From NCBI GenBank assembly GCA_029215795.1, contig JARDYH010000002.1, positions 7,817,501 to 7,881,500 of the forward strand: a DNA stretch of 64,000 nt. Reading direction: 5' to 3'. The notes beneath the pieces were generated by a model. The model searched no databases. It was not told the origin of the DNA and saw only the letters and a program-made list of their open reading frames with translations. Origin of the DNA: Anniella stebbinsi. Lineage: Eukaryota > Chordata > Lepidosauria > Squamata > Anniellidae. Positions 1-9,727 of the stretch are shown here, piece after piece; within the stretch, counting starts at the first letter, position 1; each line of letters begins with the position of its first letter. The position numbers were made by a program, and so were the translations under genes.

Positions 1-327
1 TCTCTCCCTGCGCGCGCTCTTTTATAAAAGAAGCTGACAACCCATTATTTCTTACTTTCTCTGTTTCCACGTATGAACTCGGGGGCGATAGTCAGATCTC
101 ACCGCTTGGTAAGCTGCTAGTGGGGAGGGAGGAAAAAGAGGGAGCAAACAGGGGCAGAGGGGGAGGGGGGACCCAGCACCTGAATGGATCTATATTGATG
201 TGTAGGTATTGTGACTCCAATTGCTGCAGCATGTTAAGGAAATTGTAAAGAGGTTGTTAAATCGTGGCTTCAAAGGAGTGCAGTGTAAAGCCATCCATGG
301 GCAGTGGGAAATCATTTATTTCAATGT
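1..327. other. No gene seen; purine-rich unique sequence
   Basis: There is a G/A-rich run at about 120-175 and a short TTTTATAAAAG palindrome near position 20. No reading frame resembles a known protein, and I recognise no repeat. Confidence 0.5.
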
Positions 328-525
328 GAACATAGGAAGCTGCTGTACACTGAACCAGATCATTGGTCCTGTATAGTCTGACTGACAATAGCTGTCCTAT
401 GTCATGGGGAAAGAGGACTTTCCCAACACCGGCTACCTGATCCTTTGAAGTGGAGATGTCTGGAATGAAAGTATGGGGTCTGCATGCAAACTGCAAATAC
501 GTTGCCTCTGAGTTAGGCCCCCCAC
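328..525 (-). mobile_element. Decayed tRNA-derived SINE, squamate type, antisense
   Basis: Read on the minus strand, this follows the common squamate SINE from its tRNA-like head to its tail. The head (around 480-525) corresponds to the 'gagctcagaggtagag...tgcatgcagaccc' region, with the plus strand showing the TCTGCATGCAAAC complement. The tail at 328-345 carries GAACATAGGAAGCTGC, the complement of the usual '...GCAGCTTCCTATGTTC' end. Many substitutions are visible, so it is old and inactive. The assignment rests on remembered similarity and a database comparison would settle it. It is one of the main reasons to think the host is a squamate. Confidence 0.65.
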
Positions 526-654
526 TCCCCTGAGTGCATCCCATGTAGAAAGTAAGGTTAGTTTGGCTCTATCTTACATGTGCATTTGTTTCAAGAAGAG
601 GAAGAGGAAAGTTGTTCTGAGCAGTAAGTCCAATTGAATGCATAACCTTTATGG

Positions 655-882
655 AGATTAAGGCTATCAATGACTATTAGTCCTGATGGCTATATGTTAT
701 CTCCAGTATCAGAGGCAGTATGCTTATGTACACCAGTTGCTGAGGAACATGGGAACGTGGGAGGGTGCTGTTGCACTCATGCCCTGCTTGTGGGTTTCCC
801 ACAGGCAGCTGGTTGGCCATTGTGTGAATGGAGTGCAGGACAAAATGGACCTTGGTCTGATCCAGCCGGGCTCTTCTTAAGT
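655..882 (+). mobile_element. CR1-type LINE, 3' end only (family with 'TCTGATCCAGC...GCTCTTCTTA' tail)
   Basis: The sequence runs from 'ctgatggctat' through 'ttgcactcatgccctgcttgtgggtttcc' to 'tggtctgatccagccgggctcttctta'. That is the untranslated 3' end of a CR1-like LINE, which also occurs at 14.6, 16.3, 20.6, 45.3 and 56.1 kb. It is severely 5' truncated, as is usual for CR1. No reverse-transcriptase residues are included. Confidence 0.7.
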
Positions 883-2389
883 ACTTAACTTAGTACACAA
901 GTTTAGGATTGCACTGCATAATAAAGGGATGGGGGATCTCCAGCTTGTGGGCCGGATGTGACCACTAGGTGTTCCCCCATCTGACCCTCCAGCTTCTGTC
1001 CCAGGTGCTTCCCATTGGTCAGGTTTAGAAACAGGCAACCTTTCTCTAGCATTGAGAAGAGAAAGGCAGTGCCATGATCCAGGATCCTGAACCCTCATCC
1101 TCAGAAATGGTTCATGGATTAATAGTTCCCAAGAAGACCGCAATAACCTCCCCCCGCCCCAAAGCAGAGGAGGCTGCATTGCCATCTTCTGAGTCTGAGG
1201 ACTCCAGCCATGAAGACACAGGTATGCCACAGCAACCTCATGTTGTCACATCTTGGGGCAGCTAAAATATACCAGGCCCTTTAAGGGAAAATATCTTAGT
1301 TAATGTGCTGATGGGACTAACCAGCCTACAGGAAGCAAAGCCCCTACTTAAGGCTCAGACAAGTTTGCTGCTTGTTGGAGCAACAAACTTGTCTGGCTGC
1401 CATCTCCACTCAAAGCTCTCCATGGTGCTGTCCTATCTCCATCCCTGCCTTCTTGTGAAACCTGACTTCCTTAATACTTTGGTGAAAATCAGATCCATAG
1501 TGCACATCCTGTAGCAGAGGCCTCACCACCAACCAATAACTCTAAGCCATCGCTGCAACGGAGGCAGAACAAAACAGGCAGGCATTTCATGCCGAGAGAG
1601 GCATGAAGAGACTGCTCTATGATTCACTCTGCACAAAGGAATCCAATGACTTTTGGCGGGATGGATCTCTCTCCCCTGACATCATCCACCCCCAGGAGGC
1701 AATCCAGTCCCTGAGGTCAGAACAGCTCCACAAGCCTGGCATAAATGCCTAACTTTGACGGCATGGTACCGCACATTGTGCAGTTCCACTCCAACAACAC
1801 TTACTCAGAAGTAAGTCCCAGATGGGGAAACGAAAGGGCTATAAGGTGAGAGTGACATGCATTTACATGGCATGTCTAATTCATCTCTAAAGTGGGCTTT
1901 GGACTGGAGTCTATAGTGACTCAATCTAAACTCTCTCTCCTCTCAATCGCACATTACATGCAACAGAGGCCTCTGCCAGAAGCTATTTTAATTTGTACCT
2001 GTTTATTTTTTCCTGGGTAATCTTAGCTGTGGGGAGCATGCACTCCGCTGAGATCCGAGCATTGGGGCCAGGGGATCCGGGGCAATCTGTAACTAAGTGC
2101 TACATTATGCATGTAGCCAGCGCCACAATGCAATTACAGCTTCCAAGTGTTTGGGAGTGGCAGACAGACAGCGCTGGAATCCTTGCCTTTTCTGCTTACT
2201 TGGCTCCCGGTTATTAGGTTCTTGTCTTACAAGTGCAGTGACTGAACCAATTAAGGTCCCATTTAAAGCAGGAGCTCATACAAATTGTACAGAGGTGCTA
2301 TTGACACACCTCAACTTTGAAACAAGAACAAGCAACTATTGGGACAGCGGAGGTTTCGAAGCTTGGGGGGGGGGAGGTTAGGAAAGAAT
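883..2389. other. No gene recognised; contains a 12-bp-arm hairpin at 1356-1395
   Basis: Several short frames overlap here and none has a recognisable domain. At 1356-1367 and 1384-1395 the arms CAGACAAGTTTG and CAAACTTGTCTG form a perfect 12-bp inverted repeat around a 16-base loop, which suggests a small transposon remnant. The rest looks like unique sequence or repeats too old to recognise. Confidence 0.45.
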
Positions 2390-2705
2390 TCAAGGTGCCA
2401 AGAGAAAGCACTGTGACTTCTGCTGTGTGAATAAATAATATCCATAATCAAAACAGGAGGCCTGCTTGTATCTGCCTCGGTTGCTCATTTGATATACCTC
2501 CTCCCTCCCGTCATATTCCCCCTTCAACATAAATGACACAATGATAAACCATCTGGATTGCAAAATGACACCGCTGTGTCTCCAATTCCTCCAGAATGAT
2601 AAGGCTATCAGGACGTTCTCCTCGTGTTTATAAGAATTTATCGGTGGCAAACAGCGAGAAGGCTTAATTAGTTTCGGTTACGGGGCCAAGTTGGCGCTTC
2701 CAAAA
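2390..2705. other. Candidate conserved non-coding element
   Basis: About 300 bases contain no visible repeat. They include homeodomain-type TAAT/ATTA cores, GGCTTAATTAG near 2660 and short balanced-composition words, unlike the surrounding transposon debris. The overlapping minus-strand 86-residue frame has no known domain. The call is an impression from composition only; a multi-species alignment is needed to support it. Confidence 0.25.
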
Positions 2706-2852
2706 CTTGACAGTGTTCAGCCCGACCTCCGCTGGCTTCACTCATTGGAGCAGAGTGCCAGGTCGGTGGCAGTCTACAGATGTTCCAAAAAAGCAACAAC
2801 ATCTATGTGTGTGTGCTTCTCAGAGTTCTGTGTTTTGCAGATGTGATAGGCG

Positions 2853-2908
2853 GTTGTTGTTGTTGTTGTTGTTATTATTATTAATAATAATAATAATAAT
2901 AATAATAA
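2853..2908. repeat. (TTG)n/(TTA)n/(ATA)n microsatellite at an L2 tail
   Basis: A compound trinucleotide run changes phase twice and abuts the antisense end of an L2 LINE. It is the expanded 3' tail of that element. Confidence 0.9.
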
Positions 2909-3274
2909 CATTTATATACTGCCCCGTAGCCGAAGCTCTATGGGCAGTTTACAAAAATTAAAACTTTGGACATTAAAAATCAATATACAACATTTTAAAC
3001 CATAAAAGCATAAAAACAGACAACATATAAAGATAAAAACAGACAACATATAAAGACAGTGTACATTTAAAACAACTGTGAACTCTCAGCCAGGCCTAAA
3101 TATAGTTCTGGGGTCAATTTAGAAACTCAACATATGCTGTTAAATGCCTGGAAGAATAGGAAAGTCTTGACCTGGCGCCGAAAAGATAACAACGTTGGCG
3201 CCAGGTGGGCCTCATCTGAGAAGGACCTCTCCCCTGTTGCCATCCTCCGAGAGAGGCGGGTAAGAAATAAATTG

Positions 3275-3314
<40 letters not shown>

Positions 3315-3365
3315 CATTATTCCCTCAGAGTAGGCACCCGGAGGAGGACCTTAGATGCTGAGTTG
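2909..3365 (-). mobile_element. L2 LINE 3' end, antisense, split by a second L2 tail
   Basis: It starts with the L2 3' untranslated motif in antisense (ATACTGCCCCGTAGCCGAAG...GGGCAGTTTACA). From about 3150 it reaches the end of the reverse-transcriptase frame, which on the minus strand reads '...RPTWRQRCYLFGARSRLSYSSRHLTAYVEF', matching the same stretch of the L2 copy at 27.7 kb. Homology to that copy breaks at about 3246 and resumes at 3321 ('ccggaggaggaccttagatg'), because a short plus-strand L2 tail lies between. The catalytic part of the enzyme is absent, so the copy is dead. Confidence 0.75.
3246..3320 (+). mobile_element. Very short L2 tail inserted in an L2, ending in (ATT)n
   Basis: 'gagaggcgggtaagaaataaattgttgtt' followed by (ATT)n is the plus-strand 3' terminus of an L2. 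The same wording closes the L2 at 55970-56030. It interrupts the antisense L2 around it, so a second, extremely 5'-truncated L2 landed in an older one in the opposite direction. Confidence 0.65.
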
Positions 3366-3529
3366 CCTTGGAGGGGAATTAGGGAACACAAAAGAGGAGA
3401 CTGTAACACAATCTTGCAATGTAGGATGTTTCTGTTCAGGGTTCGAGCCAACCAGATTTTTCAAAGATTTTCTATTCCACCACCACTTCAACAGTCAGTA
3501 GTCTTCCCATTCGGATTTTTCCCCTCTGT

Positions 3530-3620
3530 CCTTGGGGCTGTCTATACACCCTTTATACCCCACTGTGGCTGCGTAGTGGTGCTGCATAGTATATATGATG
3601 CAGCAGTAGGTGCCAGGTGG
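3530..3620 (+). mobile_element. Fragment of the 'GGGGCTGTCTATA' foldback element
   Basis: TTGGGGCTGTCTATACACCC followed by '...ccccactgtggctgcgtagtggtgctgcatagt...gatgcagca' resembles the left end of the foldback element at 50403-50789. Only one end is visible here. Confidence 0.4.
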
Positions 3621-3654
3621 GTCAGCGTACAAAATGGAAACAAAAAGAGAGAGA

Positions 3655-3752
3655 AGTCTCAGGATGCTGTAGAAAAGTTTATTGTACAAAAGCCCCATGC
3701 GTTTCTGCCGCTTGCTTTTTTAAGGCCTTCTTCAAGGGGCTGTAAGACTACA
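3655..3752 (-). mobile_element. Fragment of Penelope-like arm with hammerhead-like core
   Basis: On the minus strand the text reads CCCTTGAAGAAGGCCTT, a short spacer, then GGCAGAAACGCATGGGGC and an AATAAA-like motif. The same order (TGAAGA-AGGCC...GGC.GAAA-CGC..TGGG...CAATAAA) occurs in both arms of the 887-bp insertion at 9728-10614. I read it as a solitary, decayed piece of the same or a related Penelope-like retroelement. Confidence 0.4.
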
Positions 3753-4567
3753 TATATATAAAAAGAAAGAATGAGACAATGCAAAACTTAAAACCTTCTT
3801 ACAATTGTAAGAGCACATTGCAAGCATGCCCTGTGCATACATGTAGGCAATGACATAATTTCAGCAAACACATAAAAAAGTTTTTGTTTTTTTAGGGCAC
3901 ATTGCCGGTAAGGACTGTGCATATATTTAATAATATAAAACCGTTACAATATTACATACTGACTCATTATAACGTCTTCAGAAATGATTAACAACAAATT
4001 GTCTTGCGATGAGGACTAGGCGGGGTGTATTGAAGGCTATGTATTGTATTGCTATTAGATTTTTTTTTCCTTTGAGTTTCTTACAGATGTTGGCATAACA
4101 GGGCAATTCCACCAAGGTCTTCTCATATCTGGACAGAGCTGCAAGCACCAGGGAATGTCTCAAAGCTACAGGGCAACTAGCCAACTCACACTCACCATGG
4201 GCTTTCCCCCCAAAACTGCACACTTAAAAAGTAGTTGACTTAGCGCAACATTTTCATTTATTCCAAGGTCACCACCTTCTTTGTTCATCTGCATCAGCTT
4301 TGCATCGAGGCTGGGGGGATTCCAGGGGTGGATCAAGACACACAGTAGGTCAGGGGGACACGCAGGAAGTCCAAGAAGAGAGCAGGCTCATTGAGCTGAA
4401 TGGCCACCAGCACTGCCCGGAAACCCCATGGAGCCTCCTGCCATGAAGATTTGCCACTCCCACCCCACAGCTGCGATGCTGCGGGATTTCGAAGGAATGG
4501 ACCGCAAAGTGATGCCGTCAAACTCCCCCTTATGACTTGTTTGCTTGATTTGTTTTCTTTTGGTTTT
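3753..4567. other. No gene recognised
   Basis: AT-rich sequence to about 4000, then mixed composition. Frames on both strands around 4333-4585 overlap each other without any domain. No clear repeat boundary is seen before the CR1 begins. Confidence 0.45.
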
Positions 4568-4987
4568 GGAAACAAAGCCCTATGAAGAGAGACTGAAAGA
4601 ACTGGGCATGTCTAGCCTGGAGAAGAGAAGACTGAGGGGAGACATGAGAGCAGTCTTCAAATACTTGAAAGGTTGTCACACAGAGGAGGGCCAGGATCTC
4701 TTCTCAATCATCCCAGAGTGCAGGACGCGGAATAATGGGCTCAAGTTACAGGAAGCCAGATTCCGGCTGGACATCAGGGAAAACCTCCTGACTGTTAAAG
4801 CAATACAACAATGGAACCAATGACCTAGGGAGGTGGTGGGCTCTCCCACACTAGAGGCCTTCAAGAGGCAGCTGGACAGCCATCTGTCAGGGATGCTTTG
4901 AGGTAGATTCCGGCATTGGGCAGGGGGTTGGACTAGATGGCCTTATAGGCCTCTTCCAATTCTACTCTATGATATGATATGATATAC
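4568..4987 (+). mobile_element. CR1 LINE, C-terminal reverse transcriptase plus 3' end
   Basis: The first part encodes the CR1 polyprotein tail, beginning [20 protein letters not shown] and continuing to '[30 protein letters not shown]'. A stop follows, then the 3' untranslated stretch ending 'ttggactagatggccttataggcctcttccaattctactctatgatatgatat', whose ATGAT-type octamer repeats are the CR1 terminal signature. The catalytic core of the enzyme and the endonuclease are missing through 5' truncation. It is closely similar to the copies at 8.85 and 23.3 kb (the latter antisense). Confidence 0.85.
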
Positions 4988-5101
4988 CTTAAGAAGAAAA
5001 AAAAAACTTAGAATTTCTCCAAGCTAGCTGATACCTTGTGTGCATGAGTGGTAATATTTTAGCTAAATATGGATTTGCACTCAGATAAATTAGTTCCTTA
5101 T

Positions 5102-5102
5102 T

Positions 5103-5131
<29 letters not shown>
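5102..5131. repeat. (TG)n microsatellite
   Basis: About 14 uninterrupted TG dinucleotides. Confidence 0.95.
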
Positions 5132-5134
<3 letters not shown>

Positions 5135-5520
5135 ATATGCCGAGAAGTGCCTTACACCTTATGCAGAATGAGTTGGGAGACTGGACTAATAGAATGTTGG
5201 GCTTTGCCATCACCAATTACATGCCAGGTATCCTATTTTTTCATGTTCCCTGCATGTAGTAAGCTAGCATATCAGATAGGAAGATTTAGCGTCTCCTTCA
5301 TCCGTAACTTGCTACATATGGGGGATTTATTTAGGGAACCTTATGTGAGGGGGCTTTGCAATATAAAATATGACCCCCAACTGCATTCTGGAGTGTTACA
5401 TTGAACTCATTTTGTTCAATGGGACTTTTGGCATTCAAAAGAACTTCCAGCCGGGAGGTGAGAAAGAACAGAGATCAGCCCAATGTACAAGAGGCATTAA
5501 GCCCTGAGGGCAGGTTCACA
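5132..5520. other. No gene recognised
   Basis: Unique-looking sequence. A 90-residue plus-strand frame (5132-5404) has no recognisable domain and no splice context that I would defend. Confidence 0.4.
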
Positions 5521-5524
5521 CATG

Positions 5525-5608
5525 TATTTTATTTATTTATTTTATTGTATAATATTTCTATACCGTCTATCATGGACAACGCATCCAGGTGGTTTACAAC
5601 AATAAAAC
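5525..5608 (-). mobile_element. Short L2 3' tail, antisense
   Basis: TTTATTTATTTTATTGTATAATATTTCTATACCG...AGGTGGTTTACAA is the antisense L2 end (GTAAACCACC...CGGTATAGAAATA...AATAAATAAA). Only the last 80 bases or so remain. Confidence 0.6.
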
Positions 5609-6406
5609 TGTAACTTTCAACTATACAGGCATTCCAGGGTTGTTGTTGGTTCCTTGGCCGAAATGGAGTCCAGAAATTGACAGCAGCAACTTCTCTCTGC
5701 ATGTTTTTTGGTTTGTTTTTTTTTAAAGATCATAGATGCCAAATGGATAATATTGTTTTGGGTTTGGGTGGGTGTGGATGTGTACAGTGTGTGCTTTAAC
5801 TCTGGCAGGCTCCTCAGGCAAGTGATGTCGGCAGCGGCGTTTCCTCTGGGCCTCACTCAGTGACATGCCGAGGCTATTAACAGGGGGCCCGAGCTGTTGG
5901 CCTTGCCGGATGTGAGTGTCTTTGACCCGCCTTCCTGCCTGCTCTGCTCAGCGTCTCCTGCACTTTAAAAACAAACCTCTTCTGTGCATGAAGATTTCCC
6001 CTGCATCCCACAGCCCGATTCTAGTCTGAGTTCCTCCTTAAGAGATGGACCTCAGTGGTTACAGCAAGCATCTCCCTCACTCTTCGCATAGCTTTACAGT
6101 TACAGCCAGGGTAGAGGCCTGTCACTGACTCCCTGTTTTAAATCAATAGCTTAAAAATGTTCCTCTCCACATCTTTTCCTGTCTGTGCAGTTCATTCCTT
6201 GGCCCTGACTGTGTGGTTTTGTTTTGGCTTTGTTTTGTTTTCCTCTATGTCCCCTTTCTAGAAGAGCAACGCTCTAAGCCGTCAGGCTGAGAGATGGAGT
6301 GAAGGACAACAGATTCTACAGCATCTCTGGACAGGCACAGAATGTTCCCTTAATGAAGCAAAAGTGCTGGGAAAATGCTCATGGGATGCTTTGCTTTTAG
6401 GCTTTG
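5609..6406. other. No gene seen
   Basis: Unique sequence with a pyrimidine-rich stretch at 6160-6260. I see no exon, repeat family or RNA gene. Confidence 0.45.
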
Positions 6407-6407
6407 T

Positions 6408-6590
6408 CATAGAATCATAGACTAGTAGAGCTGGAAGGGGCCTGTAAGGCCATCGAGACCAACCCCCCTGCTACATGTGGAAATCTACCTTAAAGCTTCC
6501 CTGACAGATGGCTGTCCAGCTGCGTCTTGAAGACCTCTAGTGTGGGAGAGCACACCACCTCTCTAGATCATTGGTTCCATTGTCATTATT
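6408..6590 (-). mobile_element. CR1 LINE 3' end, antisense
   Basis: It begins with the terminal octamers in antisense (CATAGAATCATAGACTAGTAG), then 'agctggaaggggcctgtaaggccatcgag' and 'acagatggctgtccagctgcgtcttgaagac'. This is the complement of the 4.57-kb and 8.85-kb CR1 tails. It stops before the reverse-transcriptase frame. Confidence 0.85.
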
Positions 6591-7012
6591 TCAAGACTTC
6601 TTTCCAAAAATAAAAAAGGAATTCTGCACATACTTAGGAAACCTGCCTCAGATGTCAAATTTATTTTGTCTATAGACAAGGAACAACTCTAAGGGGTTCA
6701 GGGAATGGTGGATGGAGCCAGACAGGAGACCAGAAAGGTGACTTAGAAGCAGTAGGCACAAGGTCGAGACAAGATGGCGGAAATGGTTCTCTTGCCTAAT
6801 ATCCAGAGCACCCCTGCTTCCAGATTTCCTATGGCTAGTATAGGATGAGGCAGAAGGCTATTTTCTCCAGAGAAGCTCATGGAAAGAAATGTGGTTTGTT
6901 TGTTTTTGAATCGGTACAACAAAGGCTCCTGGAAGAGGCCAGAAAATAAGTTGGAGGCTCAAGGTACAGATGGAAACTACAGAACACAACAAGAATACAT
7001 AATGCCTTGGAG
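6591..7012. other. No gene seen
   Basis: Unrecognised sequence between two antisense CR1 ends. Confidence 0.4.
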
Positions 7013-7196
7013 ATTCATAGAAATCACAGCATTGGAGGGGATCTTTTAAGCCAACTAGTTCACCAACACCCCTGCTTGAAGCAGAAAATCCAGAGCTATT
7101 TGCAACAGATGTCTGTCACATCTCTGCTTGAAGACCTCCAGTGATGGATGCATGTGCACCGCAATGGCTTCCATTGCAAAATCAGAGGTTCTGATC
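7013..7196 (-). mobile_element. Older CR1 LINE 3' end, antisense
   Basis: GATTCATAGAAATCACAGCATTGGAGGGGATC...'gtctgtcacatctctgcttgaagacctccagtgatgg' follows the antisense CR1 3' end with many more differences than the copy at 6.4 kb. It is therefore an older insertion. The clean hAT element at 7205 landed immediately beyond it. Confidence 0.65.
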
Positions 7197-7204
7197 ATGT
7201 GGAG

Positions 7205-7524
7205 TAGGGTGGCCAGATAAAATCCAGGTCAGGGCTCATGTAACTTTAACAGTTGTAGAGAAAAGGGAATTTCAGCCAGTGTCATTTGTATGCAATTAGT
7301 TCCTGGTGAAATTCCCTCTTCATCACAACAGTTAAAGTTGCAGGGGCCCTGCCTTCTTTTGCATCTGGTCACTCAAGTATAGTGCCTGCAACTTTAACTG
7401 TTGTGATGAAGAGGGAATTTCACCAGGGACTAATTGCATACAAATGACACTGGCTGAAATTTCCTTTTCTCTACAACTGTTAAAGTTACATGAGCCCTGA
7501 CCTGGATTTTATCTGGTCACCCTA
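7205..7524. mobile_element. Non-autonomous hAT foldback element, 320 bp, intact, 8-bp TSD
   Basis: The ends are TAGGGTGGCCAGAT and its complement ATCTGGTCACCCTA. It is flanked by a perfect 8-bp duplication, ATGTGGAG, at 7197-7204 and 7525-7532, which is the hAT signature. The element is almost entirely palindromic: two halves of about 160 bp are reverse complements, each with inner words CTTTAACAGTTGT and GAGGGAATTTCACCAGG. It has no coding capacity, so it must have been moved by a transposase made elsewhere. Subfamily 1 (inner word 'CAATTAGTTCCTGGTGAAAT'). Confidence 0.93.
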
Positions 7525-7532
7525 ATGTGGAG

Positions 7533-8845
7533 GATTGTATGGACCAGAGCAAGGCTGATTATGGAAGGTATCAATCAGATAGGCCCTATGGTAACACTGT
7601 CACACATAGAGACCAATCCTGCCACATCCCAGAATCCCCAAAAGAGTTTTGCAACTGCTTTCAAAATGTTTGCAGGTTTTCTTATGTACAGGCAGACTGC
7701 AAATTTGTATGTGTATGAACCAGTGCTTGATTTGCCAAGAAGTTTGTGTAGTCCTGTTTAGAAGTTATATAACTATACAAACAAGATATATAAATAGGTG
7801 TAAGAGGCATGGGACCATGTACATTGGCCCTTCCCCCAATATCCCTGTATGAAGGTTTGAGGCCTACTGAGGCAAGTCATTAAGCCAGGCCTTAGAGACC
7901 TGGGGCTTTTCTGTTGGGAGAGGGTATCCTTGAGAGTAGATTCATTTCTCCAGTTAAGGTTCATCTCTTGGTTCTGTTTTATTTCTCCAGTTAAGGTTGG
8001 GGAGAGGAAGGGTGGAGCTGGTCCAATTGGGGATGGGACCATTGATGGGTGGGGACAGCATGCATAGGACCCCTTGCATATGCTTCTATAATCTGTTCAG
8101 GTTTAATGCCTGAACAGAATTTGAGAGTAAGGAATATCAGCCAGACAGTGAAGTTCCGGCATAAACCTTTGTTAACAGTTTGCATCCATCTCAATCCTGA
8201 ACAAAGTTATTTCTTCAGCAAAGAAGGTCAATGCAGTTGTGTGGCTTAACTTTAATATGAGACAACGATTCCACCTGCGTTCCAGTTGGGAAATAAAATA
8301 TTGGCCATGTACATGAAAAAAATAGTACGTTTTGTTATCACATAGCTCCTGAAAAAATCATCAAATCTTTCCAATTCCCTCCCTGTCTTGTTTTATAGCT
8401 GGCAGTTCCTGCTTTGCATAACATTTCAATAAACTTTATATAAAAAATACCCTTCGAAATGAGAAGAAATTAAGAAACAATGTTGCCCCTGCAGAACAGC
8501 CATCATACTTTCAAATGGGCTTTTTTTTTTCTCCACACGGGAGAGGCTGTTCAGTAACAACCTTCAAACCAAAAATTCATTTATTTGAATGTATTTCCAT
8601 TTAAATCAATCTCTTTCTCTCTCTCTTCTCAGAAGTCTCCTCCGAGGGGAAGAAATGCCGAAAGAACAGAAAGAGCCGTATGTTCCAAGGGCAGATCCAG
8701 GCCTGGGGTTTTGACAGTAGGCCAAGTAGAAAAGGAACGGCTGTTTCCAGGGAATGAGAGCACCGGACCACATACCATTTCCCCCAGCTTTATTCTGTTG
8801 GAGGTTTGGCCAGACCAACTCTGACTTTGTAGGGGCCCTTGGCAG
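7533..8845. other. No gene recognised
   Basis: Unique sequence with poly-T at about 8520. A direct repeat of 'atttctccagttaaggtt' occurs at about 7947 and 7982. Frames around 8585-8824 overlap on both strands without domains. Confidence 0.45.
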
Positions 8846-9234
8846 AGTCCTATGAGGAGAGACTGAAAGAACTGGGCATGTTCAGCCTTGAGAAGAGAAG
8901 ACCGAGGGGAGACATGATAGCAACCTTCAAGTACTTGAAAGGTCATCACACAGAAGAGGACCAGGAACACTTCTCGATCATCCCAGAGTGCAGGACCATG
9001 GAATAATGGGCTCAAGATAAAGGACAACAGATTCTGGCTGGACATCAGGAAAAACTTCCTGACTGTTAGAGCAATACAACAATGGAACCAATGACTTAGG
9101 GAGGTGGTGGGCTCTCCCACATTAGAGGCCTTCAAGAGGCAGCTTTAAGGTAGATTCCTGCATTGTGTAGGGGGGATTGGAGTTGATGGCCTTATAGGCC
9201 CCCTTCCAACTCTACTATTTTATGATTCTATGAA
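8846..9234 (+). mobile_element. CR1 LINE, C-terminal reverse transcriptase remnant plus 3' end
   Basis: From 'tcctatgaggagagactgaaagaactgggc' it encodes the same CR1 tail as the 4.57-kb copy ([20 protein letters not shown]), broken by a stop after 'TME'. It then runs through the untranslated part to 'tctactattttatgattctatga'. A piece of the 3' end is missing around 9146, where the 'gacagccatctgtcagggatgc' segment should be. Confidence 0.85.
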
Positions 9235-9539
9235 GTCCTACAGAACTGGACTGGATCCCCTGAGGTTTTCTTGGCATTCATGGAGAGGCTTTGTTTGGCT
9301 GCAGTCAACTCCTAGCAGCAGTCAGGTTTTTCCTACACAGTTCCCTGCAAGCTTGGTTAAAACAGCAGGGAGCAGCTCTTTTCAGCCATTCAAGTGGAAG
9401 AATTGAAACTTAGATGTCCCCATGTAAAGATGGGAGATTCACTGAGATATGAGCTCAGCAAGGTTCTCCAAGTTCCATCCCGATGCTCGGTCTGCCTCAT
9501 TCCCATTCCCAATTTTTTCTAAATCGATCTAAAATTATT
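9235..9539. other. No gene seen
   Basis: Unrecognised sequence between CR1 and L2 remnants. Confidence 0.4.
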
Positions 9540-9727
9540 TGGAATGTGCTCAGGCCTGCCTGGCACCAACACGGCCATCTTTTCGGTGCCTGGTGAAGAC
9601 TGCTTTCTACTCCCAGGCATTTAATGGCGTATGATAAGGCATTGATACCAGTCATCTAAAGTGGTCTGTTGTTTGATTGAAACTGGTTTTTTTTTTTAGA
9701 TATGTAAATTGTTTTAAATTTTGTATA

